Assembly: GCA_011525685.1 (NCBI GenBank)
Contig: WYBW01000161.1
Coordinates: 1-52,413 of the forward strand
DNA length: 52,413 bases
Direction: 5' to 3'
Source of the DNA: Verrucomicrobiia bacterium
GTDB taxonomy: Bacteria; Verrucomicrobiota; Verrucomicrobiia; Limisphaerales; JADLHS01
Shown here: one piece after another, positions 8,333 through 15,897 of the stretch
How the letters are laid out: every line of letters begins with the position of its first letter
How positions within the stretch are numbered: the stretch's first letter is position 1
Made by a program: the position numbers and the translations under genes
The notes under the pieces: generated by a model
The model's input: only the letters and a program-made list of their open reading frames with translations
The model's database searches: none
What the model was told of the DNA's origin: nothing

Positions 8333-11300
8333 ATGGCCAGAGTTTCAGTCAAAAGCGGGAACGGTTCGCGTACCGCGAGCACGTCAAAATACGATGCACA
8401 CCACAAAGTGCTCTCCCAGACCTACGGGGCGCTGGCGGATTTGCGCCGCGAGTTGTCCGATTCAAAGGCCGCGGTGGCCGAGCGGGAGGACATCCTGCGC
8501 AGCTTTGCCGTCTGCCCGGATTCGCAACGCGCCTGGCTGTTGCTCGAGGATTACTTTGAGAAGCTTTCGCTCTCCCGGAAGGATTTTCCCGGCACCGACT
8601 GGTGGCCGCGGATGCTGGCGGCGCAGGGCCCCGCGCGGCTGGAGGAACTGGCCTTCCTGTTTCTGCGGGCCAAACGTTCGCTGCCCAATGAACTGACCGC
8701 GCACGCCAATCCGGAGCGTTTCGCCCGGGCCGAGGAGGCGGAGCAGGAATTGAAGCTGGTGCAGGAACTGGAGAACTGGCTGTTTCCCGCCACCCCGCCC
8801 CATCTGGACGTGCCCCGCGCCACGTTGCGGGTCGTGTGCGAACCGGTACCGGACGAAGACCACCCGGCGCGGCATCGTTTGGGCGTGCAGTTCCAACTGT
8901 TCCGTCCGCGCACGGGAGAAAAGACGCGCACCTTGCGCGACCTGGTGGACCTGGCCATGCGCGCCGCCCACGAGCAGGAATTGTTTCCGCCGGCGGACTG
9001 GGAGTTCATCGCCTGGCTGGCCGAAACCCACCGCACCCGACAGGATGGCAGCGATACGCTCCTGTTGTCCGACGTGGAATTGCTTCACTGGCTCGCGCGT
9101 TGGGGTGATACGAACCGGCTCGTGCTCGCGCTCAATGGCAAGCCGCTGCAATTCCACGGCCAGATCGCTTCGCTCGAACCCCACTTGGAGAACGGCGACC
9201 GGGAACTGGCCTTCACCCACCGGCTGGCGCTGTCCGGCGGCGAAACCGTCGGGTTGGGCGAGGTGAAGTTTTTCAACCGGCAACCCCCGTTGATTCTTGC
9301 CGGCAACACCTTTTATCTCCTGCGCAACGCCCCACCCCTGACGGTGGTGGAGCGTTGGTCGCAGAAGCCCTCGGTTCCCGTCCGCAAGCTCAGTCACCGC
9401 CTGCTGATGCACCTGCGCAGGTCGCAGACGAATCGCGGTGTGAACTGGGAACAACTTTGCGTGGCGCATCCGGCGTCGCCGCAGTTTGTTTTTGAATTGC
9501 TGGATGAAACCGTTCGTCTCCGGCTGCTGGCCAGGAGCCAGCGGGACCAGAGTTTGTGGTCGTGGACCGGGCAGGAGTGGTTGCCGCAGGACCGCCGCCG
9601 GCGTCCGGGCGACAAACCGGAGATTCTCGACGACGCGCGCCTGGAAGCCGCGATCCAATGGCTGCGCAAACTGGATTGGTTCACCACCGAACCGGGATTG
9701 TGGACGGGCGATGCCAACGAAAATTTCCTCGGCTCGCTGGCGCAGGCCTGGCCGGAGCGTCCCAAGCAGGCGGAGTATCTGGGCAATCCCGCCTTTCATC
9801 GTTTGTTCCTGACGCCGCGCCGGCTCAAGCCCAAGTTGATTGTCAAAGGCAGCGGCATTGATTGGCTGGCCGTTTCCGCCGAGTGGGAAGCCGAGGGCAT
9901 GAAGTTGAGCAAGGCGGACCTGGAACGCCTGGCTGCCGCCACGGGCCGCTTCGTCAAACTGCCCAACTCCGGCTGGGTGGAACTCGACACCGCCGCCGTG
10001 CAGTCCGCGCACGAAGCGATGGCGGACATGGGTGTGGATGGGCTGATCGCCGTGCCGCAGAAGGTGGGCATGGAGAACGTCGCGCACCTCAGCGAGGAGG
10101 AACTGGGACGCTTTGCCGATTCGCCCGCGGCGAAGGCGCTGCGCGAGCGCGTGCGGGACTTCAAAGGCGTTCCCTCAGTGGATTTGCCGTCCGCCATGCA
10201 GGCGGAGTTGCGTCCGTACCAGAAGGACGGCTTCGATTTCCTCGCGCACCTGGTCCAGATCAAACTGGGGGGCATTCTGGCCGACGACATGGGCCTGGGC
10301 AAAACGCTGCAAACGCTCACCTGGCTGGCGTGGCTCAAGGAGCGCAATCGCAAGAACCCCAAGCCCTCGCTCGTCATCTGCCCGGCGTCCGTGCTGCACA
10401 ACTGGCGGCGCGAAGCCGAACGCTTCACGCCCGGCCTCAAGGTGCTTGTGCTGGAAAGCGGCGCCGCGCGGCACAACCTGCGCAAACAAATTCCGCAACA
10501 CGACTTGATCGTGACCAATTATGCGCTGCTCCGGCGCGACCTCGAGGAACTTCAAAAATTTGCCTTCCGCGCCGTCATTCTCGACGAGGCGCAATTCATC
10601 AAGAACCCCGGCGCGCAGGTCACCCATTCGGTCAAGCAACTCAAGTCCGAGCATCGCCTCGCGCTCACGGGCACGCCGCTCGAGAACCGACTGCTCGACC
10701 TGTGGAGCATCGTGGACTTCATCCAGCCCGGTTACCTCGGCAGCCAGGAACAATTCCTGGAAACCTACGAGCCGAAAGGCGTCGAAGACGCCGAATCCGC
10801 CCAGCGCATCGCCCGGAAACGCCTTTCCGCGAAGCTGCGTCCCCTGTTGTTGCGCCGCTTGAAGAAGCATGTGGCCAAGGATTTGCCCGACCGCATCGAG
10901 CAGCGCCGCGATTGTCCGCTGGGCGACGAGCAGCGGAAACTTTACCTCGCCGAACTGCGCCGCAGCCGCGACCAGATCATGCAGGCCGTCGCCGAACAGG
11001 GACTCAACAAGAGCAAGATGCACGTGCTGGCCGCGCTCACGCGCCTGCGCCAGGTCTGCTGCCATCCGCAACTGGTCGGCAACGATTCCCCGAGCGGCAA
11101 GACCGACACGCTGTTCGAGTTGCTCGACTCGCTGGTGGCCGAGGGTCAGAAGGTGCTCGTCTTCTCGCAGTTCGTGCAGATGCTGCATTTGCTCGAGAAG
11201 GAATGTCGCACGCGCAACATCGCCACGCACATTCTCACCGGCCAGACCAAGGACCGGCAGGAAGTGGTGAACGCGTTCCAGAACGATCCGAACCCGGGCG

Positions 11301-11602
11301 TGTTTTTGTTGAGCCTGCGCGCCGCGGGCACGGGCTTGAACCTGACCACCGCCAGCTACGTGGTGCTTTACGATCCCTGGTGGAATCCCGCGGTCGAGGC
11401 CCAGGCCATTGACCGCTCACATCGCATCGGCCAGACCCAGACCGTCAACGCCTACCGCCTGATTGCGCCCGGCACGGTCGAGGAAAAAATCTGGGAACTC
11501 CAACAGAGCAAGGCCCAGACGATTGCCGACGTGCTGGGCGAGGAAGGCTTCGCCCGCAGCCTGTCGAAGGCTGACCTGGAATACCTGTTTGCGGAGGAGT
11601 GA
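8333..11602 (+). CDS. SNF2/SWI2-family DEAD-like helicase
   Basis: About 1089 residues from ATG 8333 (MARVSVKSGNGSRT). In-frame starts also exist at 8276 and 8303. The N-terminal 600 residues are a divergent helical and beta region typical of bacterial SNF2 proteins. The ATPase begins near residue 645 with Walker A DDMGLGKT (Lys657) and continues with the Walker B box DEAQ at 751-754 and SALTGTP-type motif III (LALTGTPLENR). The helicase C lobe ends with HRIGQTQTVNAYRL. SNF2 ATPases are double-stranded DNA translocases that remodel protein-DNA complexes. In bacteria they include RapA and less-known relatives. I do not see the CxC/HxC SWIM zinc motif of the SWIM-SNF2 subgroup. There is no methylase or nuclease neighbour, so a restriction or DISARM-type role is not supported. 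Confidence 0.92.
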   Translation: MARVSVKSGNGSRTASTSKYDAHHKVLSQTYGALADLRRELSDSKAAVAEREDILRSFAVCPDSQRAWLLLEDYFEKLSLSRKDFPGTDWWPRMLAAQGPARLEELAFLFLRAKRSLPNELTAHANPERFARAEEAEQELKLVQELENWLFPATPPHLDVPRATLRVVCEPVPDEDHPARHRLGVQFQLFRPRTGEKTRTLRDLVDLAMRAAHEQELFPPADWEFIAWLAETHRTRQDGSDTLLLSDVELLHWLARWGDTNRLVLALNGKPLQFHGQIASLEPHLENGDRELAFTHRLALSGGETVGLGEVKFFNRQPPLILAGNTFYLLRNAPPLTVVERWSQKPSVPVRKLSHRLLMHLRRSQTNRGVNWEQLCVAHPASPQFVFELLDETVRLRLLARSQRDQSLWSWTGQEWLPQDRRRRPGDKPEILDDARLEAAIQWLRKLDWFTTEPGLWTGDANENFLGSLAQAWPERPKQAEYLGNPAFHRLFLTPRRLKPKLIVKGSGIDWLAVSAEWEAEGMKLSKADLERLAAATGRFVKLPNSGWVELDTAAVQSAHEAMADMGVDGLIAVPQKVGMENVAHLSEEELGRFADSPAAKALRERVRDFKGVPSVDLPSAMQAELRPYQKDGFDFLAHLVQIKLGGILADDMGLGKTLQTLTWLAWLKERNRKNPKPSLVICPASVLHNWRREAERFTPGLKVLVLESGAARHNLRKQIPQHDLIVTNYALLRRDLEELQKFAFRAVILDEAQFIKNPGAQVTHSVKQLKSEHRLALTGTPLENRLLDLWSIVDFIQPGYLGSQEQFLETYEPKGVEDAESAQRIARKRLSAKLRPLLLRRLKKHVAKDLPDRIEQRRDCPLGDEQRKLYLAELRRSRDQIMQAVAEQGLNKSKMHVLAALTRLRQVCCHPQLVGNDSPSGKTDTLFELLDSLVAEGQKVLVFSQFVQMLHLLEKECRTRNIATHILTGQTKDRQEVVNAFQNDPNPGVFLLSLRAAGTGLNLTTASYVVLYDPWWNPAVEAQAIDRSHRIGQTQTVNAYRLIAPGTVEEKIWELQQSKAQTIADVLGEEGFARSLSKADLEYLFAEE

Positions 11603-11632
11603 GTTTGACCTCCCTTGCCCGGGAATTTTGCG

Positions 11633-11661
11633 TTGACAGTTGCGCGTCGGACGGGTGTATT
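11633..11661 (+). promoter_or_regulatory. Predicted sigma-70 promoter of the Gfo/Idh/MocA gene
   Basis: A consensus -35 TTGACA (11633-11638) is followed by a 17-bp spacer and a -10 TGTATT (11656-11661). Transcription would begin near 11668, giving a leader of about 70 nt before ATG 11739. This is the best-looking promoter in the window. Confidence 0.6.
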
Positions 11662-11738
11662 CGGCGCACACCGCGGTCGTTTGTGCCTGCAAAAACGCAC
11701 CGCCTCCGCGGCTCGTTGACCCGAGCGAACGCACTCAG

Positions 11739-12863
11739 ATGAGCACAAAAAAGATCAATGTCGCAATCGTCGGTCTGGGTTTTGGCGCGGAATTCATCCC
11801 CCTTTGGCAAAAGCATCCTCACACCCATTGCTACGCCATCTGCCAGCGCAATGAACAAAAGCTCAACGCGGTGGGCGACTATTTCGATGTCGAAGTCCGC
11901 TACTCGGACTTCAACAAGCTGCTCAAGGACAAGAACGTTGATGTCATCCACATCAACTCGCCGATTCCCGACCATGCCTGGATGAGCCTCGCGGCGCTCA
12001 AGGCCGGCAAACACGTCGCCTGCACCGTGCCCATGGCCACGAGCATCGCCGATTGCCGGAAGATCGTGGACCTTGCCCAACGCACCGGGCTGAAATACAT
12101 GATGATGGAGACGGTCGTTTACGCCCGTGAATACCTCTTCATGAAGGAGCTGCTGGACAAGGGCGAACTCGGCAAGCTCCAGTTCGTGCAGGCCAGCCAT
12201 CAGCAGGACATGGACGGCTGGCCCAATTATTGGCCCGGCCTGCCGCCGATGTGGTATGCCACGCATTGCGTCGGGCCGGTCGCCGGCCTCATCGGGAAAC
12301 CTGCCGAATACGTCAGTTGCTTCGGCAGCGGCACGATTCGCAAGGAACTCATCAAGAAATACGGCAGTCCCTTCGCCGTCGAAACCGCGCACATCAAGTT
12401 CCGCGGCAGCGATGTCAGCGCACGCATCATCCGCAGCCTGTTCGACACCGCTCGCCAATACCGCGAGAGCATTGATGTCTATGGCACCAAGAAATCCGTT
12501 GAGTGGCCGCTCATCGAACATGAGCCACTCGTGATGCACACGGCCAAACTGCCCGAGCCGAAGATTCCCAAGCCGGTGAAATGTCCCGACTTCGCGCATC
12601 GCCTCCCCAAGAGCATCGCCAGGTACACGACGCAGGGTGTTTACGACGCCAGCAAGAAGACGCATTTGAGCTTCACGCAAGGCAGCGGTCACGGCGGGTC
12701 GCATCCGCATCTCGCGCACGAATTCGCGATGGCACTGGTTGAAGACCGCGATCCGTTCCCAAACGCCAAACAGTCCGCCAACTGGACGTGCGTGGGCCTC
12801 TGCGCGCACGAGTCCGCCCTCAAGGGCGGCGCGATTGTGAAACTGCCGGCGTTCACGCTTTAG
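11739..12863 (+). CDS. Gfo/Idh/MocA family oxidoreductase
   Basis: About 374 residues from ATG 11739 (MSTKKINVAIVGLGFGAEF). An open extension to 11640 runs through the promoter and is rejected. The N-terminal Rossmann fold has GLGFGAEF for NAD(P) binding. The second domain is the alpha/beta dimerisation fold of the family, with EFAMALVEDRDPFPNA near the end. These enzymes oxidise or reduce sugars, inositols and related alcohols. The usual catalytic EKP motif is replaced by TVP (residues 96-98, in KHVACTVPMAT), so classic dehydrogenase chemistry is uncertain. The following plus-strand gene is an MFS transporter, suggesting uptake and conversion of a sugar-like compound. A 435-bp repeat-filled gap separates the two. 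Confidence 0.9.
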   Translation: MSTKKINVAIVGLGFGAEFIPLWQKHPHTHCYAICQRNEQKLNAVGDYFDVEVRYSDFNKLLKDKNVDVIHINSPIPDHAWMSLAALKAGKHVACTVPMATSIADCRKIVDLAQRTGLKYMMMETVVYAREYLFMKELLDKGELGKLQFVQASHQQDMDGWPNYWPGLPPMWYATHCVGPVAGLIGKPAEYVSCFGSGTIRKELIKKYGSPFAVETAHIKFRGSDVSARIIRSLFDTARQYRESIDVYGTKKSVEWPLIEHEPLVMHTAKLPEPKIPKPVKCPDFAHRLPKSIARYTTQGVYDASKKTHLSFTQGSGHGGSHPHLAHEFAMALVEDRDPFPNAKQSANWTCVGLCAHESALKGGAIVKLPAFTL

Positions 12864-12895
12864 TCGCCCGCATGGAAACCGTGCCATTGAAACGG

Positions 12896-13255
12896 ATCTC
12901 ATCCGCACCGGGTTTCAGCCCGGTGTGCGGTTGCCCCGAAACTGTTGAGCCGTTTCAACGGCTTTCTCGTCACGCCAAGAAGCCGCCAACCCGGACGTTT
13001 CACACCTGGCAGGACGCCCGGCCGAGCAGCGCAGGCTTCTCGCGACGCGTCGGGATCTCGCGGGTTTCCAACCCGCCGTCCGCAGCATCTACACGGGCGA
13101 CTGGCCGACTGGGAGTCGGCGATACGGCAGGTTGGAAACCTGCGCTACGAACCGGCAGGGCGCGTTCTTGCCGGCAGGGCCATGAATTATGCGCGCTAAA
13201 GCGGCTGCGCGTCTTCTGTTCGCTCGAACACCGGGCTGAAGCCCGGTGCCAATGA
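12896..13255. repeat. Cluster of short palindromic repeats in an intergenic gap
   Basis: The 435-bp gap 12864-13298 holds no gene but several hairpins. CACCGGGTTTCAGCCCGGTG lies near 12906 and CACCGGGCTGAAGCCCGGTG near 13230, nearly the same palindrome at both ends. Between them are AGCCGTTTCAACGGCT (near 12950), CGGGTTTCCAACCCG (near 13058) and AGGTTGGAAACCTGCG (near 13130). These resemble REP or BIME clusters. They may cap or stabilise the upstream transcript. Confidence 0.75.
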
Positions 13256-13298
13256 GAACCCACCAACCCAAACACCCAAGCACCCAACCTCGACAACC

Positions 13299-14978
13299 AT
13301 GAACATCAGACAAGATGGTATAGCTCCCAACGCGGGCCGCCTGTTATGGGCGGGTTTCTTTGCAATCCTGGCGGCCGGGATCGGCTTCGGCGTCCGCGGC
13401 GGCATTCTCGCCAACTGGGGCGCGGAATTCGGCTTCACCGGCGCGGAACTCGGGGCCATCACCGGCGCGGGTTTCACCGGCTTCTGCTTCGGCATCATCA
13501 TCGGCGGGGTGGTGTGCGACAAGCTGGGCTACGGCAAGCTGGTGATTGCGGCCTTCGCCTTCCACGTGCTTTCGGCGTTCGTCACGTTCGCCGCGATGGA
13601 AGGGCAGGCCAAAGCGGTGGCTTACAATTTTCTTTACTGGGGAACGTTCATCTTTGCCGTGGCGAACGGCACGCTCGAGGCGGTGGCCAATCCGCTGGTT
13701 TCGACGCTGTTTCCGAAGAACCGCACGCACTATCTCAACATCCTGCACGCCAGTTGGCCCGCGGGATTGGTGATCGGGGGGGCGATCGGCTGGGTGCTCG
13801 GCGAGAAATTCGGCTGGCATTGGAAGACGCAACTCGGCTTGTTCCTGATCCCAACGCTGTTCTACGGCGTTCTGTTCCTCGGTCAGCACATGCCCAAATC
13901 CGAGGCCTCGCAGAAGGGTTTGAGCATCGGAGAAATGTTCAAGGACGTCGGCATTCTTGGTGGCGCGGTCGTGTGTTTTCTGTTGGCACTTTTCTTCAGC
14001 GGAGCTCTTGGACTGGCCAACTCATCGGCGGTCGCAATCGCTGGCGGCCTGATGATCATCCTGCTGCTCATCAGCCACACACATGGGATTCGGGGAGAGG
14101 CCCTGATTCCCGTAGGCGCATTCTTGCTCTTTGTGCTGTTCATCGCTCACGCACTCGTGGGCGCGGTGGAACTGGGCACGGACGGCTGGATTCAAAACAT
14201 CACCGGCAACATTTTGACGCCGGCTGAGGGCAAGATTCTGTTCGTGTTCACCTCGATGATCATGTTCCTGCTGCGGTTTTGCGCGGACTTCATCGAGAAG
14301 AAGCTGGGACTTTCGCCCGTGGGCATTCTGCTGGCGTGTGCGTCGCTGGCGGTGGTCGGGCTGCTGCTCACGAGCCGGATCGAAACCTTCTTCGGCGCGA
14401 TGTTTGCCTTGGCGGTTTACGCCGTGGGCAAAACGTTTTTCTGGCCGACCATGCTCGCGTTGGTGGGCGACCGCTTTCCACGCACCGGGGCGGTGGCCAT
14501 GTCCATCATGGGCGGCATCGGCATGATGTCCGCCGGGATGATTGGCGGTCCGGGCCTCGGCTACGCCAAGGACCGATTCGCCAGCGAGGCGCTCCAGCAA
14601 GCCGACGCGGCGGTTTACGAGCAGTTCAAGGTCGCCGAGCCGAAGGATTGGTTGTTTTTCAGACCGGTCAGTGCCATTGACGGGGCCAAGTTGGGAGAAG
14701 TGCAGGGCCGCCTGGCGGCCGCCCGTACCGAGTTGCTGGCGGAAGGCAACAAAGACCCCAAAGCTGCCCTGGCCCGGCTGAACGACCAGGAGCGCGCGGT
14801 GATTGAGTCCAGCATCGCCGGGGATCGCAAGACCCTCGTGGCTGACGCGTTCATCCCAGCGACCATGGCCTTGATCTATTTGTTGTTGTTCCTTTACTTC
14901 AAGGCCATCGGTGGTTACAAGGCAGTCCACATTGTGCCGGTGGAAGAACAGGCCAAAGAGGGCGGCAAGACGACGTAA
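13299..14978 (+). CDS. MFS transporter
   Basis: A 559-residue inner-membrane permease with about 12 hydrophobic segments, starting MNIRQDGIAPNAGRLLWAGF. The first helices carry glycine-rich stretches typical of sugar and nucleoside permeases (ITGAGFTGFCFGIIIGGVV), followed by the MFS loop DKLGYGKL. Between the last two helices there is an unusual soluble insertion of about 90 residues (from about 430 to 520, rich in Ala, Glu and Arg). The final helix is IPATMALIYLLLFLYFKAIG. The substrate cannot be read from sequence. The preceding Gfo/Idh/MocA gene hints at a sugar or cyclitol. A strong terminator closes the unit 23 bp downstream. Confidence 0.9.
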   Translation: MNIRQDGIAPNAGRLLWAGFFAILAAGIGFGVRGGILANWGAEFGFTGAELGAITGAGFTGFCFGIIIGGVVCDKLGYGKLVIAAFAFHVLSAFVTFAAMEGQAKAVAYNFLYWGTFIFAVANGTLEAVANPLVSTLFPKNRTHYLNILHASWPAGLVIGGAIGWVLGEKFGWHWKTQLGLFLIPTLFYGVLFLGQHMPKSEASQKGLSIGEMFKDVGILGGAVVCFLLALFFSGALGLANSSAVAIAGGLMIILLLISHTHGIRGEALIPVGAFLLFVLFIAHALVGAVELGTDGWIQNITGNILTPAEGKILFVFTSMIMFLLRFCADFIEKKLGLSPVGILLACASLAVVGLLLTSRIETFFGAMFALAVYAVGKTFFWPTMLALVGDRFPRTGAVAMSIMGGIGMMSAGMIGGPGLGYAKDRFASEALQQADAAVYEQFKVAEPKDWLFFRPVSAIDGAKLGEVQGRLAAARTELLAEGNKDPKAALARLNDQERAVIESSIAGDRKTLVADAFIPATMALIYLLLFLYFKAIGGYKAVHIVPVEEQAKEGGKTT

Positions 14979-15000
14979 ATCAGTTCCAACCCGACTCAAA

Positions 15001-15027
15001 GGCGGCCCGGCGACGGGCCGCCTTTTT
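15001..15027 (+). terminator. Rho-independent terminator after the MFS gene
   Basis: A perfect 9-bp stem, GGCGGCCCG/CGGGCCGCC, with loop GCGA is followed by TTTTT (15023-15027). It lies 23 bp after the MFS stop codon. The reverse strand has a shorter T run (TTTG), so it may also slow the minus-strand transcript arriving from the VapC gene. Confidence 0.93.
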
Positions 15028-15045
15028 CATCCATCCAGAGCTGAT

Positions 15046-15174
15046 TCAGTTTTCCCGCGGCAACGCAAACGCCACATACGCGTCCCCGTAGGGCGTGCCG
15101 AGTTTGTTGCCGCCGGTGGACGCGATCACCAAGTACTGCCGGCCGTTCACCTGATACGTTGCGGGCGGCGCGCC
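15046..15174 (-). pseudogene. Left-over 3' end of a quinoprotein (PQQ) dehydrogenase gene
   Basis: The minus strand encodes PPATYQVNGRQYLVIAST, then GGNKLGTPYGDAYVAFAL and PREN-stop at 15046. This is the C-terminus of the quinoprotein whose complete gene starts at 19086. Positions 15060-15173 match 15915-16028 with 6 differences in 114 bp and no gaps. Five of the six differences are silent, so this tail diverged under selection as a working paralogue before it was cut off. Its upstream end is joined directly to the VapC stop codon. Confidence 0.85.
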
Positions 15175-15179
15175 TCAGT

Positions 15180-15581
15180 TCAGGGTTCAATGACCTCCAG
15201 ACCGCGGACATGGCTGAATTCGTCCCCGTTGAAAGTTGCAACGGCCCAGCGCCGATGCATCGCCGTAGCAGCGACAATAAGGTCATGTGGTCCAATCATC
15301 CGGCCCGCCGCCGAGAGTTGCGCCCACAGCCGGGCATGAACTCGCGCCACCGCGGCATCCAGCGGCACAATCTACAGCCGGCGAAAAGTCTTCGCCATCC
15401 ATCGGCGTCGGCGGCGGGCACGCGCCAGGTCACTTTCGGCTTCGAGGCCGACCCAAAGTTCTGAGAACGTGATGGCACTGACGGCAACCGATTCTGGCGG
15501 ACGCGAACGCAGCCAAACCGAGACGTTAAACGTTTCGCGTTCCTCGGCGATCAACAGGGAGGTGTCAATGATCAATGCCAC
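15180..15581 (-). pseudogene. VapC-like PIN-domain toxin with an internal amber codon
   Basis: The first part, MALIIDTSLLIAEERE to WMAKTFRRL, has the PIN-domain start with the first catalytic Asp (IIDTS) and the Glu of FSELWVGLE. A TAG at 15372-15374 then interrupts it. The same frame continues IVPLDAAVARVHARLWAQL, then GPHDLIVAATAMHRRWAVAT and FNGDEF, which carries the remaining PIN Asp residues (HDLIVAA, NGDEF). Without the TAG it would be a normal protein of about 133 residues. PIN toxins cut RNA. The amber could be a real inactivating mutation, a suppressible codon or an assembly error. The start overlaps the antitoxin end by 10 bp. Confidence 0.85.
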
Positions 15582-15838
15582 GGGTTCTTCAACGGCTTGA
15601 GGGCCTTGCGAGCTTTGCTAATGTCGCCAGCCCAAGCGCGCCGGTCCTCGTTGCTCAATTCTGCTTCGGCAAGGTCGTCGGCCAGTTCGTGACTGCTGGT
15701 GCCGCGCTCGACCACAGGGACAAGGTAGGCGCACGCCACACCTTTCTTCACAATGGCGAACGACTCATGCTTGTCCCGGACCGCGTCCAGCACTCGCGCA
15801 AAGTTGGCCGCGGCTTTGGTGGCTTCCAATGTTTTCAC
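15572..15838 (-). CDS. Phd/YefM-like antitoxin
   Basis: An 88-residue protein, MKTLEATKAAANFARVLDAV, then RDKHESFAIVKKGVACAYLV. This is the Phd/YefM pattern (a short helix-strand DNA-binding domain with an I-x-K-x-G-x-x-x-A-x-L-V strand) followed by a charged C-terminus that would bind the toxin. It precedes and overlaps the VapC-like gene, as expected for a coupled type II module in which the antitoxin also represses the promoter. It is intact although its toxin gene carries a nonsense codon. Confidence 0.85.
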   Translation of the reverse strand: MKTLEATKAAANFARVLDAVRDKHESFAIVKKGVACAYLVPVVERGTSSHELADDLAEAELSNEDRRAWAGDISKARKALKPLKNPWH

Positions 15839-15897
15839 GCGAGCAGTTTAAGCGAGGTCTGGCGCAGGTCAACCAACGGTGGATGAAGGTCCAGAAT

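Noticed and set aside
8333..11602. Anti-phage (DISARM or BREX-like) locus around the SNF2 helicase
   Set aside because: No methyltransferase, nuclease, PLD or PglX partner lies beside it; neighbours are a MOSC protein and a sugar oxidoreductase.
12864..13298. CRISPR array
   Set aside because: The repeats are palindromes of several kinds at irregular spacing, with no constant repeat length or spacers, and no cas genes are present.
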